Part shown: positions 7,904 to 18,349 of the stretch, one piece after another
How positions within the stretch are numbered: the stretch's first letter is position 1
Layout: every line of letters starts with the position of its first letter
Assembly (NCBI RefSeq): GCF_916618955.1
Contig: NZ_OU745390.1
Coordinates: forward strand, 496,001-560,000
Direction of reading: 5' to 3'
Length of the DNA stretch: 64,000 nucleotides
Source: Pseudomonas sp. Marseille-Q3773
Lineage (GTDB): Bacteria; Pseudomonadota; Gammaproteobacteria; Pseudomonadales; Pseudomonadaceae
Notes under the pieces: model-generated
What the model was told of the DNA's origin: nothing
The model's database searches: none
The model's input: only the letters and a program-made list of their open reading frames with translations
Position numbers and translations under genes: made by a program

Positions 7904-9168
7904 GGGGTCTCCTCGCGTAGAGCCTGAATAGTCGAATGCAAATCCGTCCACGGCCGATCCGGGGCGGCCTGGCCACGGACGAAAGCCGCCAGGGCGGCGA
8001 GCTGCTGGTCGTTCAGGCTGGCCGCGAAGGGCGGCATCGCCGGGCCGGGCTCACCGGGTGTGGGGGCAATGCCTTCCAGTACCGTCTTGATGAAGTTGCG
8101 TGGCGCAGGGGCCTGCACCGAGGACGTCGCCGTCAGCGCTGGCCTGCCGTCGATACTGCGCATCGGTGCGGCTGCGCCGTGGCAGCCTGCGCATGCGGCC
8201 TGGAACAGATCACCACCCAGGCTGGACGATTCGGTGGAGGCCACAGCTTTTGTTTCGACTGTGGCTGGTTGGGGGTGGGAAGCTGGCAAACTCAGCAGAT
8301 ATTCCGCCATGGCCTCGACGTCGCTCCGAGGCAGCCGCGCGAGTTCCTGGCTGACCGGGCGCATGGGGCCGGCGGCGGTGCCATGGCCGTCGACGACCTT
8401 GGCTTGCAGGTAATCCACCAGCTGGGCTTGGGTCCAGGGCGTTTCGCGGCTGGCCAGGCCGAGCAGGGAAGGGGCCGCCCAGCCATCAACCACGCCACCG
8501 GCAAGCGCCTGGCCCGTTTTCTCTGCACCGAGCAGGTTCAAAGGGGTATGGCATCCGCCGCAGTGGCCCGCGCCTTCGACCAGGTAGCGGCCACGGTTCC
8601 ACTGCGGCGACGCCTGCGCGGTCGGCACGAACGGCGCCGAATGCAGGAACAGCAGGTTCCAGCCCGCGACCAGCGGGCGGAGGTTCATCGGGAACTTCAT
8701 GCGGTTGGGGGTTGCCGGCTGGTACACCGGAGGCCCGCTCATCAGGTAGGCGTAAGCATCTGCCAGGTCCTGATCGTCGAGCAGCCGGTAATGCGTGTAC
8801 GGGAAGGCCGGGTAGAGGAAATGCCCATCGCGAGAAACCCCGTCGCGCATGGCGCGCTGGAACGCTTCGAGTGGCCACTTGCCGATACCGGTCTGCGCGT
8901 CAGGGGTGATGTTGGTGCTGTACAGCGTGCCAAACGGCGTCACCAGCGGCAGGCCGCCCGCCAGGTACTTGCCGCCAGGGCGCGTATGGCAGACCGCGCA
9001 GTCGCCGGCGGTGACGACCTGGGCACCGCGCGCGATCTGTGCGGGTTCGAATGCCATGGGCCGCTCGATCGGGTCGATTGCCGGCCGCCACATCAACCCG
9101 AGCGCTGCGGCTACCCCGCCCACGCCCAGCGCAATAGCTGCCAATGCCCAACGCTTCCTGTGCGACAT
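7900..9168 (-). CDS. Triheme c-type cytochrome subunit of the molybdenum hydroxylase
   Basis: A 422-residue membrane-anchored cytochrome c. An N-terminal hydrophobic helix (about residues 7-26) is followed by three CxxCH heme sites: Cys57-His61 (CAVCH), Cys203-His207 (CGGCH) and Cys326-His330 (CAGCH). This layout matches the cytochrome subunits of periplasmic alcohol, gluconate and aldehyde dehydrogenases, which pass electrons to ubiquinone or a terminal oxidase. It is the first gene of a leftward operon (cytochrome - 2Fe-2S - Mo subunit - XdhC), with a 4-bp overlap to the next gene. A LysR-type gene is transcribed divergently 274 bp away. Confidence 0.93.
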   Translation of the reverse strand: MSHRKRWALAAIALGVGGVAAALGLMWRPAIDPIERPMAFEPAQIARGAQVVTAGDCAVCHTRPGGKYLAGGLPLVTPFGTLYSTNITPDAQTGIGKWPLEAFQRAMRDGVSRDGHFLYPAFPYTHYRLLDDQDLADAYAYLMSGPPVYQPATPNRMKFPMNLRPLVAGWNLLFLHSAPFVPTAQASPQWNRGRYLVEGAGHCGGCHTPLNLLGAEKTGQALAGGVVDGWAAPSLLGLASRETPWTQAQLVDYLQAKVVDGHGTAAGPMRPVSQELARLPRSDVEAMAEYLLSLPASHPQPATVETKAVASTESSSLGGDLFQAACAGCHGAAAPMRSIDGRPALTATSSVQAPAPRNFIKTVLEGIAPTPGEPGPAMPPFAASLNDQQLAALAAFVRGQAAPDRPWTDLHSTIQALREETP

Positions 9169-9392
9169 CGATACCCACCTCGTTCTGCGCCTTTAGCAAC
9201 CAGCAACTCCCGGTATTGCCGGATGCCGATCAGTTCAGGGCGAGCCTAAAGGAGCACGGCTGGTGCGGGTATGGGTCGCTCGCGCAAGGCAGCTTTGCTC
9301 ATTACGCAAGGCTGGCAGCGCGTGTTGGATAGCACGCCTGTTCAATCTTGAGGCCGCGCAGCTGGCTATGCTGCAGGCTGATGCAACCTCGA

Positions 9393-9408
9393 CTGGTGAC
9401 GCCACCAG
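9393..9408. promoter_or_regulatory. Short palindrome in the divergent LysR / cytochrome intergenic region
   Basis: CTGGTG-ACGC-CACCAG forms a perfect 6-bp dyad within the 274-bp gap between the divergent cytochrome and LysR-type genes, 35 bp before the regulator start. It could be an autoregulatory site, but no T-N11-A core is clear. The rest of the gap shows no convincing promoter. Confidence 0.3.
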
Positions 9409-9442
9409 CTTCCCTCATGGATATCTTCGACAGGGTCGGTCA

Positions 9443-10345
9443 ATGGACAAGTTTCTCGCCTTGAGCATGTTCGTAGAGACGGTACGTTGCGGTGGCTACT
9501 CCGCCGCAGCCCGCAAGCTTGGCGTGGCAACATCGTCCGTGGCGCGTCAGGTGGCAGCACTGGAGGCGGAACTGGGCACCACGCTCATGACCCGCAGCAC
9601 GCGCCAGAACCGCCTGACCGACCTGGGCCAAGCCTATTTCGACAACGCGGTGGGCATTCTCGATGCGCTCGCCGCAGCCGATGGCATGGTTACCGACAGA
9701 GGCAGCGAAGCGAAAGGCAAGCTGCGGGTCAGCGTGCCGGTGGAGTTCGGCCGACGCTTGATCTCCCCCCACCTGGGGCGGTTTCTGGCGAGCCATCCGG
9801 AGCTGGAGGTCAGCCTCAACCTCAGCGACGAGCGGGTGGACCTTTACAAGGACCGTATCGACCTGACCGTGCGCCTGGGGTCGACCGTCTCCAGCGAAGA
9901 CGTGATCTGCACCACCATCGGGCATTTCCAGCGCTGGCTGGTGGCCAGCCCGGCCTACCTGGAGCGGCACGGTGCGCCGACGCAACCGAGCGAGCTCACC
10001 CGGCATTCCTGCATGCGCTTCGATTACGGCGGGCCGATGCGCGACTGGCTGTTCGAGGTGGCTGACGAGACGGTACCCGTCGCGGTGCAGGGCCGGATGC
10101 AGAGCAACAATGCCGACATTCTCAGGCAGGCAGCGGTCGCCGGGCAGGGCATTGCGCTGCTGGCCGACTGGCTGGTTGCCGAGGATGTGCAGCAGGGCCG
10201 GCTCACCCGCTTGCTGCCTGAATACGAAGTGAACCCGATGTCAGTCAATGCCTCGATCAATATCGTCTACCTGCCGATCAATCGTGCCTCGACACGTATC
10301 AGGGCCTTTGCGCATTTCATGAAAGAGCTGGTCAGTGTTGCCTAG
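9443..10345 (+). CDS. LysR-family transcriptional regulator
   Basis: A 300-residue LysR-type regulator. It has an N-terminal winged HTH (FVETVRCGGYSAAARKLGVATSSVARQVAALEAELG) and a substrate-binding domain of the CrgA/AaeR-like type (KLRVSVPVEFGRRLISPHLGRFLASHPELEV). The ATG at 9443 gives the standard MDKFLALSMFVE opening; the upstream frame extension lacks family similarity. It is divergent from the molybdenum hydroxylase operon and is the obvious candidate regulator of it. Confidence 0.92.
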   Translation: MDKFLALSMFVETVRCGGYSAAARKLGVATSSVARQVAALEAELGTTLMTRSTRQNRLTDLGQAYFDNAVGILDALAAADGMVTDRGSEAKGKLRVSVPVEFGRRLISPHLGRFLASHPELEVSLNLSDERVDLYKDRIDLTVRLGSTVSSEDVICTTIGHFQRWLVASPAYLERHGAPTQPSELTRHSCMRFDYGGPMRDWLFEVADETVPVAVQGRMQSNNADILRQAAVAGQGIALLADWLVAEDVQQGRLTRLLPEYEVNPMSVNASINIVYLPINRASTRIRAFAHFMKELVSVA

Positions 10346-10441
10346 CGACATTGCGCAACGCTCTATTGCGCGCGGTGTGGCTTCTGCCTGTGCAGCGGAC
10401 GCCGTACTCTGGGCGGAACTACCTTATTCAGGGCCTGGACC

Positions 10442-11064
10442 ATGCACATTTCCCCGCTCCTGGCATTCGACTTTCTCGACCCTTGGAGCTGGGTAGCGCT
10501 GCGCCGCCTTGCGCTCGCGATGAGCCGGGCAGGGCAACCACTGAGCGTCACCTTTCAGCCGTGCCGCTCGCCATTGAGCCGTGCGGCCGCTGGCATGGCC
10601 TACCACGACTTTCTCGAACGCCGCTTCGGCACCCAGGCGCTGATCCAGCAATCCCTGGTGGCTGTGGAGATGCGCCAGCTCGGCATCGAACCGGCGTTCA
10701 GCCGGATCGTCCGCCTGCCCGACACGCGCCCCGCGCTTGCCGCTGTACTGTGGCTGCAACGTAGCGGGAAACCGGCTCATCATTTTGTGGAAAATGCCTT
10801 CGAGGCCTTGTATTGCCATGGCCAGGACATTGGCGATCCGGCGGTTCTGGAACAACTGCTGGAGCGAGAAAAGTACCTGTGGGCGAAATCGTTCAATTCA
10901 TGCACAGCGACACGTTCGGTAAGGAGTTGCAGGCCAGCGAAGCCACGGCTGCGGCATGGGCGGGACGCATGATTCCGTCTTTTTGCATCAACGGTACGGT
11001 GGTCTTCGGTGCGCAGACACCGAGTGTTCTGGCGCCGATGCTTGGCTTCTTCAGTGCTCAGTGA
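10442..11064 (+). pseudogene. DsbA-family / 2-hydroxychromene-2-carboxylate isomerase-like protein, frameshifted
   Basis: The first frame begins MHISPLLAFDFLDPWSW, the usual thioredoxin-fold opening of DsbA-family isomerases, and is in family register to about 10870 (LLEREK). The family C-terminal half then continues one frame away (VGEIVQFMHSDTFGKEL, MIPSFCINGTVVFGAQTP) to the stop at 11064. One missing base in the A-run at about 10869-10872 explains this; restoring it gives about 207 residues, a normal length. Both halves keep good coding character, so the lesion is recent or a sequencing/assembly error. The gene lies 96 bp downstream of the LysR gene on the same strand. Confidence 0.75.
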
Positions 11065-11385
11065 GAATGAACTGGCCATCAGGCACAGGGTGTGGCCTAT
11101 TCATCAGTGTTGCAATTCTTGTTGCATGATTAGGGCAGGGGATTGTGATCGGGCTTTGCGTCTGCTTCAGCTCGAAAGCGATTGGTCGCCAGGGGCCGCT
11201 ATCGACCCATAGCTGCCCTTCGCGAGGGCAGCTCACGGCCAAGAGCGGACAGTCATGCTGCGGCTCAATGGACATCTATTTGAGGCTTGAAAGTGACTAG
11301 GAAGGCCGGGGCGATTCACTTCGTGCTTATCGGCGTAGCGCTGCCGTCGGCGCGCTGATCGCCTGCCAAAGATTCGGCAGTCGTT
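11065..11385. other. Intergenic region with one strong hairpin
   Basis: This 321-bp stretch between the converging frameshifted DsbA-like gene and the LysR-type gene holds no convincing ORF. The only clear structure is the perfect 9-bp stem AGCTGCCCT / AGGGCAGCT with a TCGCG loop at 11211-11233. It has no T-tract, so it is not a classic terminator. The surrounding bases resemble a sequence often seen between Pseudomonas genes (from memory). Confidence 0.5.
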
Positions 11386-12288
11386 TCAGACCGCGACCAG
11401 TTGCAAGACGAAATCGAGAAAAGCCCGCACCTTGGCCGGCGGGTTATGCCTCGACGGATATAGGGCGTATAGCGGGAAACGCTCGTCCGGCCAGTCCGCG
11501 AACAATTCCACCAGCCTCCCATCCGTCAGCAGCAAGTCACTGCCCAGCGCCATGATCTGGGCAATGCCGTATCCCGCCAGGCAGGTGCTGTGCAGGCTGC
11601 CGACATCGTTGACCAGTAACTGTCCACGGGTATCCACCACCTGGCGCTCACTGCCACGATGGAACTCCCAGTCGAACGGCCGCCCGGTTTCAGGATCGCG
11701 AAACTGTATGCAGCGATGTCCGTTCAAATCCTGCGGCTGCAGGGGGCGACCATGACGTTTCAGATAGGAAGGCGCCGCGACTGTAAGGATGCGCGTGTCC
11801 AGCAACTTGCGCGCGACCAGGCTGGAAGTACGCGGCTCACCGAAACGCAGCGCCAGGTCGAAGCCATCGGCGACCATGTCACCCAGTCGGTCGCGAGTGA
11901 TCAGTTCCAGTTCCAACTGCGAATGGGCATCGAGAAACGCCCCCAATCGCGGGCCAAGGATCAGGCGGGCGAAGAAAGGATCGACATTGACCCTCAAGCG
12001 CCCACGCACCACCCGAGCACCAGCAGTGACCGAGCTGGCCGCCTCCTCCAATGCAGCCAGCAGAGGCAATACCTGCTCATGCAGGCGCCGACCGTCGTCG
12101 GTCAGGGTTACCGAGCGCGTAGTGCGATCAAACAGGCGAACGCCGAGGCGTTTCTCCAGGCGCGCCAACGCCCGGCTGACGCCAGGTTGGGACATGTCCA
12201 GCACCTCACCTGCACCCGCGAAGCTGCCAGTGTCGACGATGGCGGCGAACACACTCATGCCATTCAGGGTGCGCTCATCGAAGCTCAT
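11386..12288 (-). CDS. LysR-family transcriptional regulator
   Basis: A 300-residue LysR-type regulator. It has an N-terminal HTH (FAAIVDTGSFAGAGEVLDMSQPGVSRALARLEKRLG) and a typical effector domain (RLRVNVDPFFARLILGPRLGAFL, SLVARKLLDTRILTVAAPSYL). It is divergent from the NmrA-like / MFS / SDR operon at 12404-15189, and a perfect 16-bp palindrome lies in the shared intergenic region. It is thus the likely regulator of that operon. Confidence 0.93.
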   Translation of the reverse strand: MSFDERTLNGMSVFAAIVDTGSFAGAGEVLDMSQPGVSRALARLEKRLGVRLFDRTTRSVTLTDDGRRLHEQVLPLLAALEEAASSVTAGARVVRGRLRVNVDPFFARLILGPRLGAFLDAHSQLELELITRDRLGDMVADGFDLALRFGEPRTSSLVARKLLDTRILTVAAPSYLKRHGRPLQPQDLNGHRCIQFRDPETGRPFDWEFHRGSERQVVDTRGQLLVNDVGSLHSTCLAGYGIAQIMALGSDLLLTDGRLVELFADWPDERFPLYALYPSRHNPPAKVRAFLDFVLQLVAV

Positions 12289-12330
12289 ATTTAATGCCTT
12301 TGTGTCATCAACAAAATGCCTTCCATGTTA

Positions 12331-12346
12331 TCGATTGATCAATCGA
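12331..12346. promoter_or_regulatory. Perfect 16-bp palindrome, probable LysR operator
   Basis: TCGATTGATCAATCGA is an exact inverted repeat lying between the starts of the divergent LysR gene (12288) and the NmrA-like gene (12404). Its position and symmetry fit a binding site shared by both promoters. Confidence 0.6.
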
Positions 12347-12403
12347 CTGAGGAGAGACTGTTTGCGAACCCGGCAACCGCCGGTCGCAATAGGAGTTATC
12401 CCC

Positions 12404-13261
12404 ATGTATGTGATCACTGGAGTCACCGGCCAGGTAGGCGGCACCGTGGCCCGCAACCTGCTCGCTGCCGGCAAGAACATACGCGCGGTAGTGCGCGATG
12501 CCTCCAAGGGCGGCGAATGGCTGCGCCAAGGCTGTGAGCTGGCCCTGGCGGATATGCGTGACGCTGCCGCGTTGACCCGCGCTTTCAAAGGTGCCGAGGC
12601 GGTGTTCGTGCTGCTGCCACCGAACTTCGACCCGAGCCCAGACTTCCTCGAATCACGCTATATCGTCTCGACCCTTCGCTCGGCGCTGGAGACAGCTCAG
12701 CCGGCCAAAGTCGTATGCCTGTCGACCATCGGCGCCCAGGCCAGCCAGTCCAACCTGCTCAGCCAACTCAGTGACATGGAACAACAACTCGGCCAGTTGC
12801 CGATGCCGGTCGCTTTCCTGCGTGCCGCATGGTTCATGGAAAACAGCCTGTGGGACATCGCTCCGGCGCGCGACGAGGGCGTGCTGCACAGCTTCCTGCA
12901 GCCACTGGACAAAGCCGTGCCAATGGTCGCCACTGCCGATGTCGGCTGCACTGCCTCGATGCTTTTGCAAGAGTCCTGGCAGGGCGTACGCATCGTCGAG
13001 CTGGAAGGGCCGCGGCGCATCTCGCCACAACGTCTGGCCGCCACGCTCGGGCGACTGCTGGGTCGTGACGTGCAGGCACGCAGCGTACCGCGTGACACCT
13101 GGGAGCAGCTTTTCCACAGCCAGGGCATGCACAACCCATTGCCGCGCATGCAGATGCTCGACGGATTCAATCAAGGCTGGATCAATTTCGCAGGCACGGC
13201 GATATGTGGCACCACCGAATTGGAAACGGTACTCGCCGACCTGATCCAACGGCAGGGCTGA
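12404..13261 (+). CDS. NmrA-like NAD(P)-binding oxidoreductase (atypical SDR)
   Basis: A 285-residue protein with an N-terminal Rossmann motif (MYVITGVTGQVGGTVARNLL) and an NmrA/QOR2-like architecture: VFVLLPPNF, KVVCLSTIGAQ, FLRAAWFMEN. Proteins of this family are NAD(P)H-dependent quinone reductases or redox-sensing binding proteins; which applies here is unclear. An AGGAG ribosome-binding site precedes the ATG. It is the first gene of a three-gene operon with an MFS transporter (10 bp downstream) and an SDR. Confidence 0.88.
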   Translation: MYVITGVTGQVGGTVARNLLAAGKNIRAVVRDASKGGEWLRQGCELALADMRDAAALTRAFKGAEAVFVLLPPNFDPSPDFLESRYIVSTLRSALETAQPAKVVCLSTIGAQASQSNLLSQLSDMEQQLGQLPMPVAFLRAAWFMENSLWDIAPARDEGVLHSFLQPLDKAVPMVATADVGCTASMLLQESWQGVRIVELEGPRRISPQRLAATLGRLLGRDVQARSVPRDTWEQLFHSQGMHNPLPRMQMLDGFNQGWINFAGTAICGTTELETVLADLIQRQG

Positions 13262-13271
13262 GGGAGGTCGC

Positions 13272-14438
13272 ATGAGCACTGGCAGCATTGCGCTGACCCG
13301 TAGCGGCCGTTCATCGACGGCGCTGCTGGCAGTGGCCTGTGGCACATTTGCCGCGGGCAGCTATCTGGCCCAACCAATACTTTCGGTGATCGCCAATGAT
13401 CTGGGTATCGTCTCCTGGCAGGCGGGGCTAGCCGTAAGCGCCAGCCAGCTGGGTTTCTGCCTGGGCCTGTTGCTGGTGGTGCCGCTGGGCGATCTGCTGG
13501 AGAACCGTCGTTTAGTCCTGACCCTGGCGTTCGTGCAAATGTTGGCACTGCTGGTGATGGCCAGCGCCAGCAATGTCGGCGTTCTGCTGCTGGCGGCACT
13601 CGTTGTCGGCCTGGGCTCCTGCGCCGTGCAATTGCTGGTACCCCTAGCAGCGCACATGAGTAGCGACAGCACCCGGGGGCGCACCGTCGGTAGCGTCACC
13701 GCCGGCTTGCTGCTGGGCATTCTGCTGGCCCGCCCCCTGGCCAGCCTGATCACCGATGCATTTGGCTGGCGCGCCCTGTTTACGGCAGACGCGCTGCTGG
13801 TCAGTCTGCTCGGTGCATTACTGGCCTGGCGCCTGACACATCATCGAGCCAACTCGACGCTTAGCTATCCAGCCCTGCTCGCGTCCCTGGCACAACTGCT
13901 GTGCAGGCACCCCGAACTACGCCGACGCAGCGCGGCACAGGCCTGCTTGTTCGCCGCATTCAGTCTGTTCTGGGTTGGTGCACCTGTGCTGCTGGCCGAA
14001 CGCTTCGGCCTGCATGCACAGGATATAGCACTGTTCGCCCTGGCCGGTGCCGCCGGAGCCTTGGTCGCACCGCTGGCTGGCCGCCTCGCCGACAGCGGCC
14101 ATTCCAGCGCATTGCGAGGCTGGAGTGCAGTGCTGGTAGCGAGCGGCTTTCTGCTGAGCATTGCCCTGCCCACGTTGACCTGTTGGTTACTGGCGGCCCT
14201 GCTGATCGATGCCGGCGTGCAGATTAGTCACGTGGCCGCACAACGCCAGGTGCTGGCGCTTGATGTCAGGGCCCGTAGCCGACTGAACGGCCTGTATATC
14301 GCCGGTTTTTTCCTTGGCGGTGCCCTCGGCTCGGCACTGGCGATGCCCTTGTTGCAACTCGGTTGGCACTGGCTTGCCGGTATAGCCGCCCTTCTGGCGC
14401 TCATTGCCTTGGCTCTCGGCCAGATACGCAGCAACTAA
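13272..14438 (+). CDS. MFS transporter (drug:H+ antiporter-like)
   Basis: A 388-residue membrane protein with about twelve hydrophobic segments. It has the MFS loop motif between helices 2 and 3 (PLGDLLENRRLVL) and TRGRTVGSVTAGLLLGILLARPLAS in the motif-C region, typical of small-molecule exporters. A good Shine-Dalgarno sequence (GGGAGG) precedes the ATG. It sits between an NAD(P)-binding oxidoreductase and an SDR under a divergent LysR gene, which suggests efflux of a compound linked to those enzymes. Confidence 0.9.
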   Translation: MSTGSIALTRSGRSSTALLAVACGTFAAGSYLAQPILSVIANDLGIVSWQAGLAVSASQLGFCLGLLLVVPLGDLLENRRLVLTLAFVQMLALLVMASASNVGVLLLAALVVGLGSCAVQLLVPLAAHMSSDSTRGRTVGSVTAGLLLGILLARPLASLITDAFGWRALFTADALLVSLLGALLAWRLTHHRANSTLSYPALLASLAQLLCRHPELRRRSAAQACLFAAFSLFWVGAPVLLAERFGLHAQDIALFALAGAAGALVAPLAGRLADSGHSSALRGWSAVLVASGFLLSIALPTLTCWLLAALLIDAGVQISHVAAQRQVLALDVRARSRLNGLYIAGFFLGGALGSALAMPLLQLGWHWLAGIAALLALIALALGQIRSN

Positions 14439-14454
14439 CCGTGGAGATACAAAC

Positions 14455-15189
14455 ATGTCTACCCAGCTTCCCGCATTGCGTGACAAGCACATCGTCATCC
14501 TTGGCGGCTCATCCGGCATCGGCCTAGAAGTGGCCCGGCAGGCTCTGACCGAGGGTGCCAGCGTGACCATCGCTTCAAGCAACCCATTGCGCCTTGAAAG
14601 TGCCCTGGCCCGACTTGGCAAAGGTGCCTGTGGCCGCTTGCTTGATCTCGCCGATCATCAAGCCATTGCGACTTTCTTCACGGAAGTCGGGGCAATCGAC
14701 CATCTGGTATACAGTGCCGGCGACCGCTTGCTGTTGAGCCCGCTGGCCGAACTGGATTCAGTGAATGCCCGGCACGCCTTCGAACTGCGTTTCTGGTCGG
14801 CACTCGTGGCGATACGTCATGCCGTGAGGTGGATTCGTCCTAATGGGTCAATCGTGCTTTCGGGCGGTATCGCCGGCATCCGACCCAGTTCAGGTTGGAG
14901 CCTGGCCGCCAGCGTTTGCGGCGCCATCGACTCGCTCGTGAGGGCCCTGGCTTTAGAGCTGGCACCGTTACGCATCAACGCCGTGGCGCCCGGTCTGGTG
15001 CGTACCGAGTTGTGGCGCGACATGGGCGAGAGCGAACGGCTGTCGCTTTACCAAAGCGTTGCCGCTCGCCTGCCAGTCGGGCGAATAGGCGAAGTGGAGG
15101 ACGTCGCCGCTGCCTACCTGTTCCTCATGCGCAGTGGCTTCGCCAATGGCCAATCGCTGGTGGTGGATGGCGGCAATGTGCTGGTGTGA
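14455..15189 (+). CDS. SDR-family protein lacking the canonical Tyr/Lys pair
   Basis: A 244-residue short-chain dehydrogenase fold with an N-terminal GGSSGIG nucleotide motif, YSAGD in place of NNAG, and the C-terminal RINAVAPGLVRTELW. The catalytic YxxxK position aligns with WSLAASVCGAIDSLVRAL, so Tyr reads Ala and Lys reads Cys. I recall other proteobacterial SDRs with this divergent segment, so this is probably an established sub-lineage rather than decay. It is the last gene of the LysR-divergent operon, 16 bp after the MFS gene. The start MSTQLPALRDK is chosen by fold and ribosome-binding site (GTGGAG). Confidence 0.88.
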   Translation: MSTQLPALRDKHIVILGGSSGIGLEVARQALTEGASVTIASSNPLRLESALARLGKGACGRLLDLADHQAIATFFTEVGAIDHLVYSAGDRLLLSPLAELDSVNARHAFELRFWSALVAIRHAVRWIRPNGSIVLSGGIAGIRPSSGWSLAASVCGAIDSLVRALALELAPLRINAVAPGLVRTELWRDMGESERLSLYQSVAARLPVGRIGEVEDVAAAYLFLMRSGFANGQSLVVDGGNVLV

Positions 15190-15289
15190 TGCATCGCCGG
15201 CAAGTGCGGTTCCCCCAGGTCAATCGCTGTACGCCACGATCATCAACTTGTCAGTTTCGATCATTGAGCCATTTCAAACGGCTGTTTAA

Positions 15290-17407
<2,118 letters not shown>

Positions 17408-17414
17408 GATCGCC

Positions 17415-17433
17415 GGGGCTGCAAAGCAGCCCC
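17415..17433. terminator. Hairpin after fadH
   Basis: GGGGCTGC-AAA-GCAGCCCC forms a perfect 8-bp stem eight bases after the fadH stop. Only a weak T-run follows (GGATTTC), so termination may be partial. Confidence 0.6.
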
Positions 17434-17458
17434 AGGATTTCACTGGTAAACTCGCACC

Positions 17459-18349
17459 ATGCTCTTCGACCTCCCTCAAGCCCCGCTGCAACCCTTGCAC
17501 CTACCCTGGCTGCAACAAGCTCAAGTCAAGGCCGCCATCCTGCGCCTGGACCTGATCGACCCGCTGATCAGCGGCAACAAATGGTTCAAGCTGCGCCATC
17601 ACCTGGAGCAGGCCATGGCCAGCAACGCCCCCGGGCTGATCAGCCTGGGTGGCAACCATTCCAACCACCTGCACGCCCTGGCCGCCGCCGGCAAACGCTT
17701 CGGCTTCGCCACTGCCGGCCTGCTACGCGGGCATGCCCAGGACACGCCGACCGTACGTGACCTGCAGGCGCTGGGCATGGAGCTGCACTGGCTGGGCTAC
17801 GGCGGCTACCGCGCGCGCAACCAACCCGGTTTCTGGCAACCCTGGCAGGCGCGCTATCCGGGTTGGCAGTGTATTGCCGAAGGCGGTGGCGGGCAGGCGG
17901 GAGCGCAAGGCTGTGCGCTGATCTTCGATCAGGCCCGCGCCCAACTCGCCGCACTCGGCTGGGCCGACTATGACGCCTGGTGGCTGGCCGCTGGAACCGG
18001 GACGACCATGGCCGGCCTGGTGCTGGCCGAGGAGGGTAGGCATGTGGTGCATGGCGCACTGGCTGTGCCCCGGGATCATGGCGTGGAGCAGACGCTGACC
18101 GAGCTGGCGGGGACGCAGGGCTATCAGCTGCACGACGCCTGCCGTGGCGGCTTCGGCAAGTTCGACGATGAGTTGCTGGCGTTCATCGTCGACTGCGAAC
18201 GGCACACTGGCGTGCCACTCGAAGCCTTATATACCGGCAAGGCCCTGCTGGCCCTGCGGCAACAGGTCGAGGCCGGGCTGTTCGCGCCCGGCACTCGCCT
18301 GATCGTGGTGCACACCGGCGGCCTGCAAGGCCGGCGCGGTTACTTGTAG
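17459..18349 (+). CDS. PLP-dependent ACC deaminase / D-cysteine desulfhydrase-family protein
   Basis: A 296-residue fold-type II PLP enzyme. The cofactor Lys is predicted as Lys41 (SGNKWFKLRHHL), equivalent to Lys51 of Pseudomonas ACC deaminase, and LGGNHSNHLHALAAAG matches the conserved GG-x-SN segment. GTGTTMAGLVLA supplies the phosphate-binding loop. It is shorter than true ACC deaminases (~338 residues) and lacks much of their N-terminal region, so D-cysteine desulfhydrase-like or other amino-acid lyase activity is as likely. It converges on the cytochrome b561 gene with a 10-bp overlap. Confidence 0.85.
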   Translation: MLFDLPQAPLQPLHLPWLQQAQVKAAILRLDLIDPLISGNKWFKLRHHLEQAMASNAPGLISLGGNHSNHLHALAAAGKRFGFATAGLLRGHAQDTPTVRDLQALGMELHWLGYGGYRARNQPGFWQPWQARYPGWQCIAEGGGGQAGAQGCALIFDQARAQLAALGWADYDAWWLAAGTGTTMAGLVLAEEGRHVVHGALAVPRDHGVEQTLTELAGTQGYQLHDACRGGFGKFDDELLAFIVDCERHTGVPLEALYTGKALLALRQQVEAGLFAPGTRLIVVHTGGLQGRRGYL

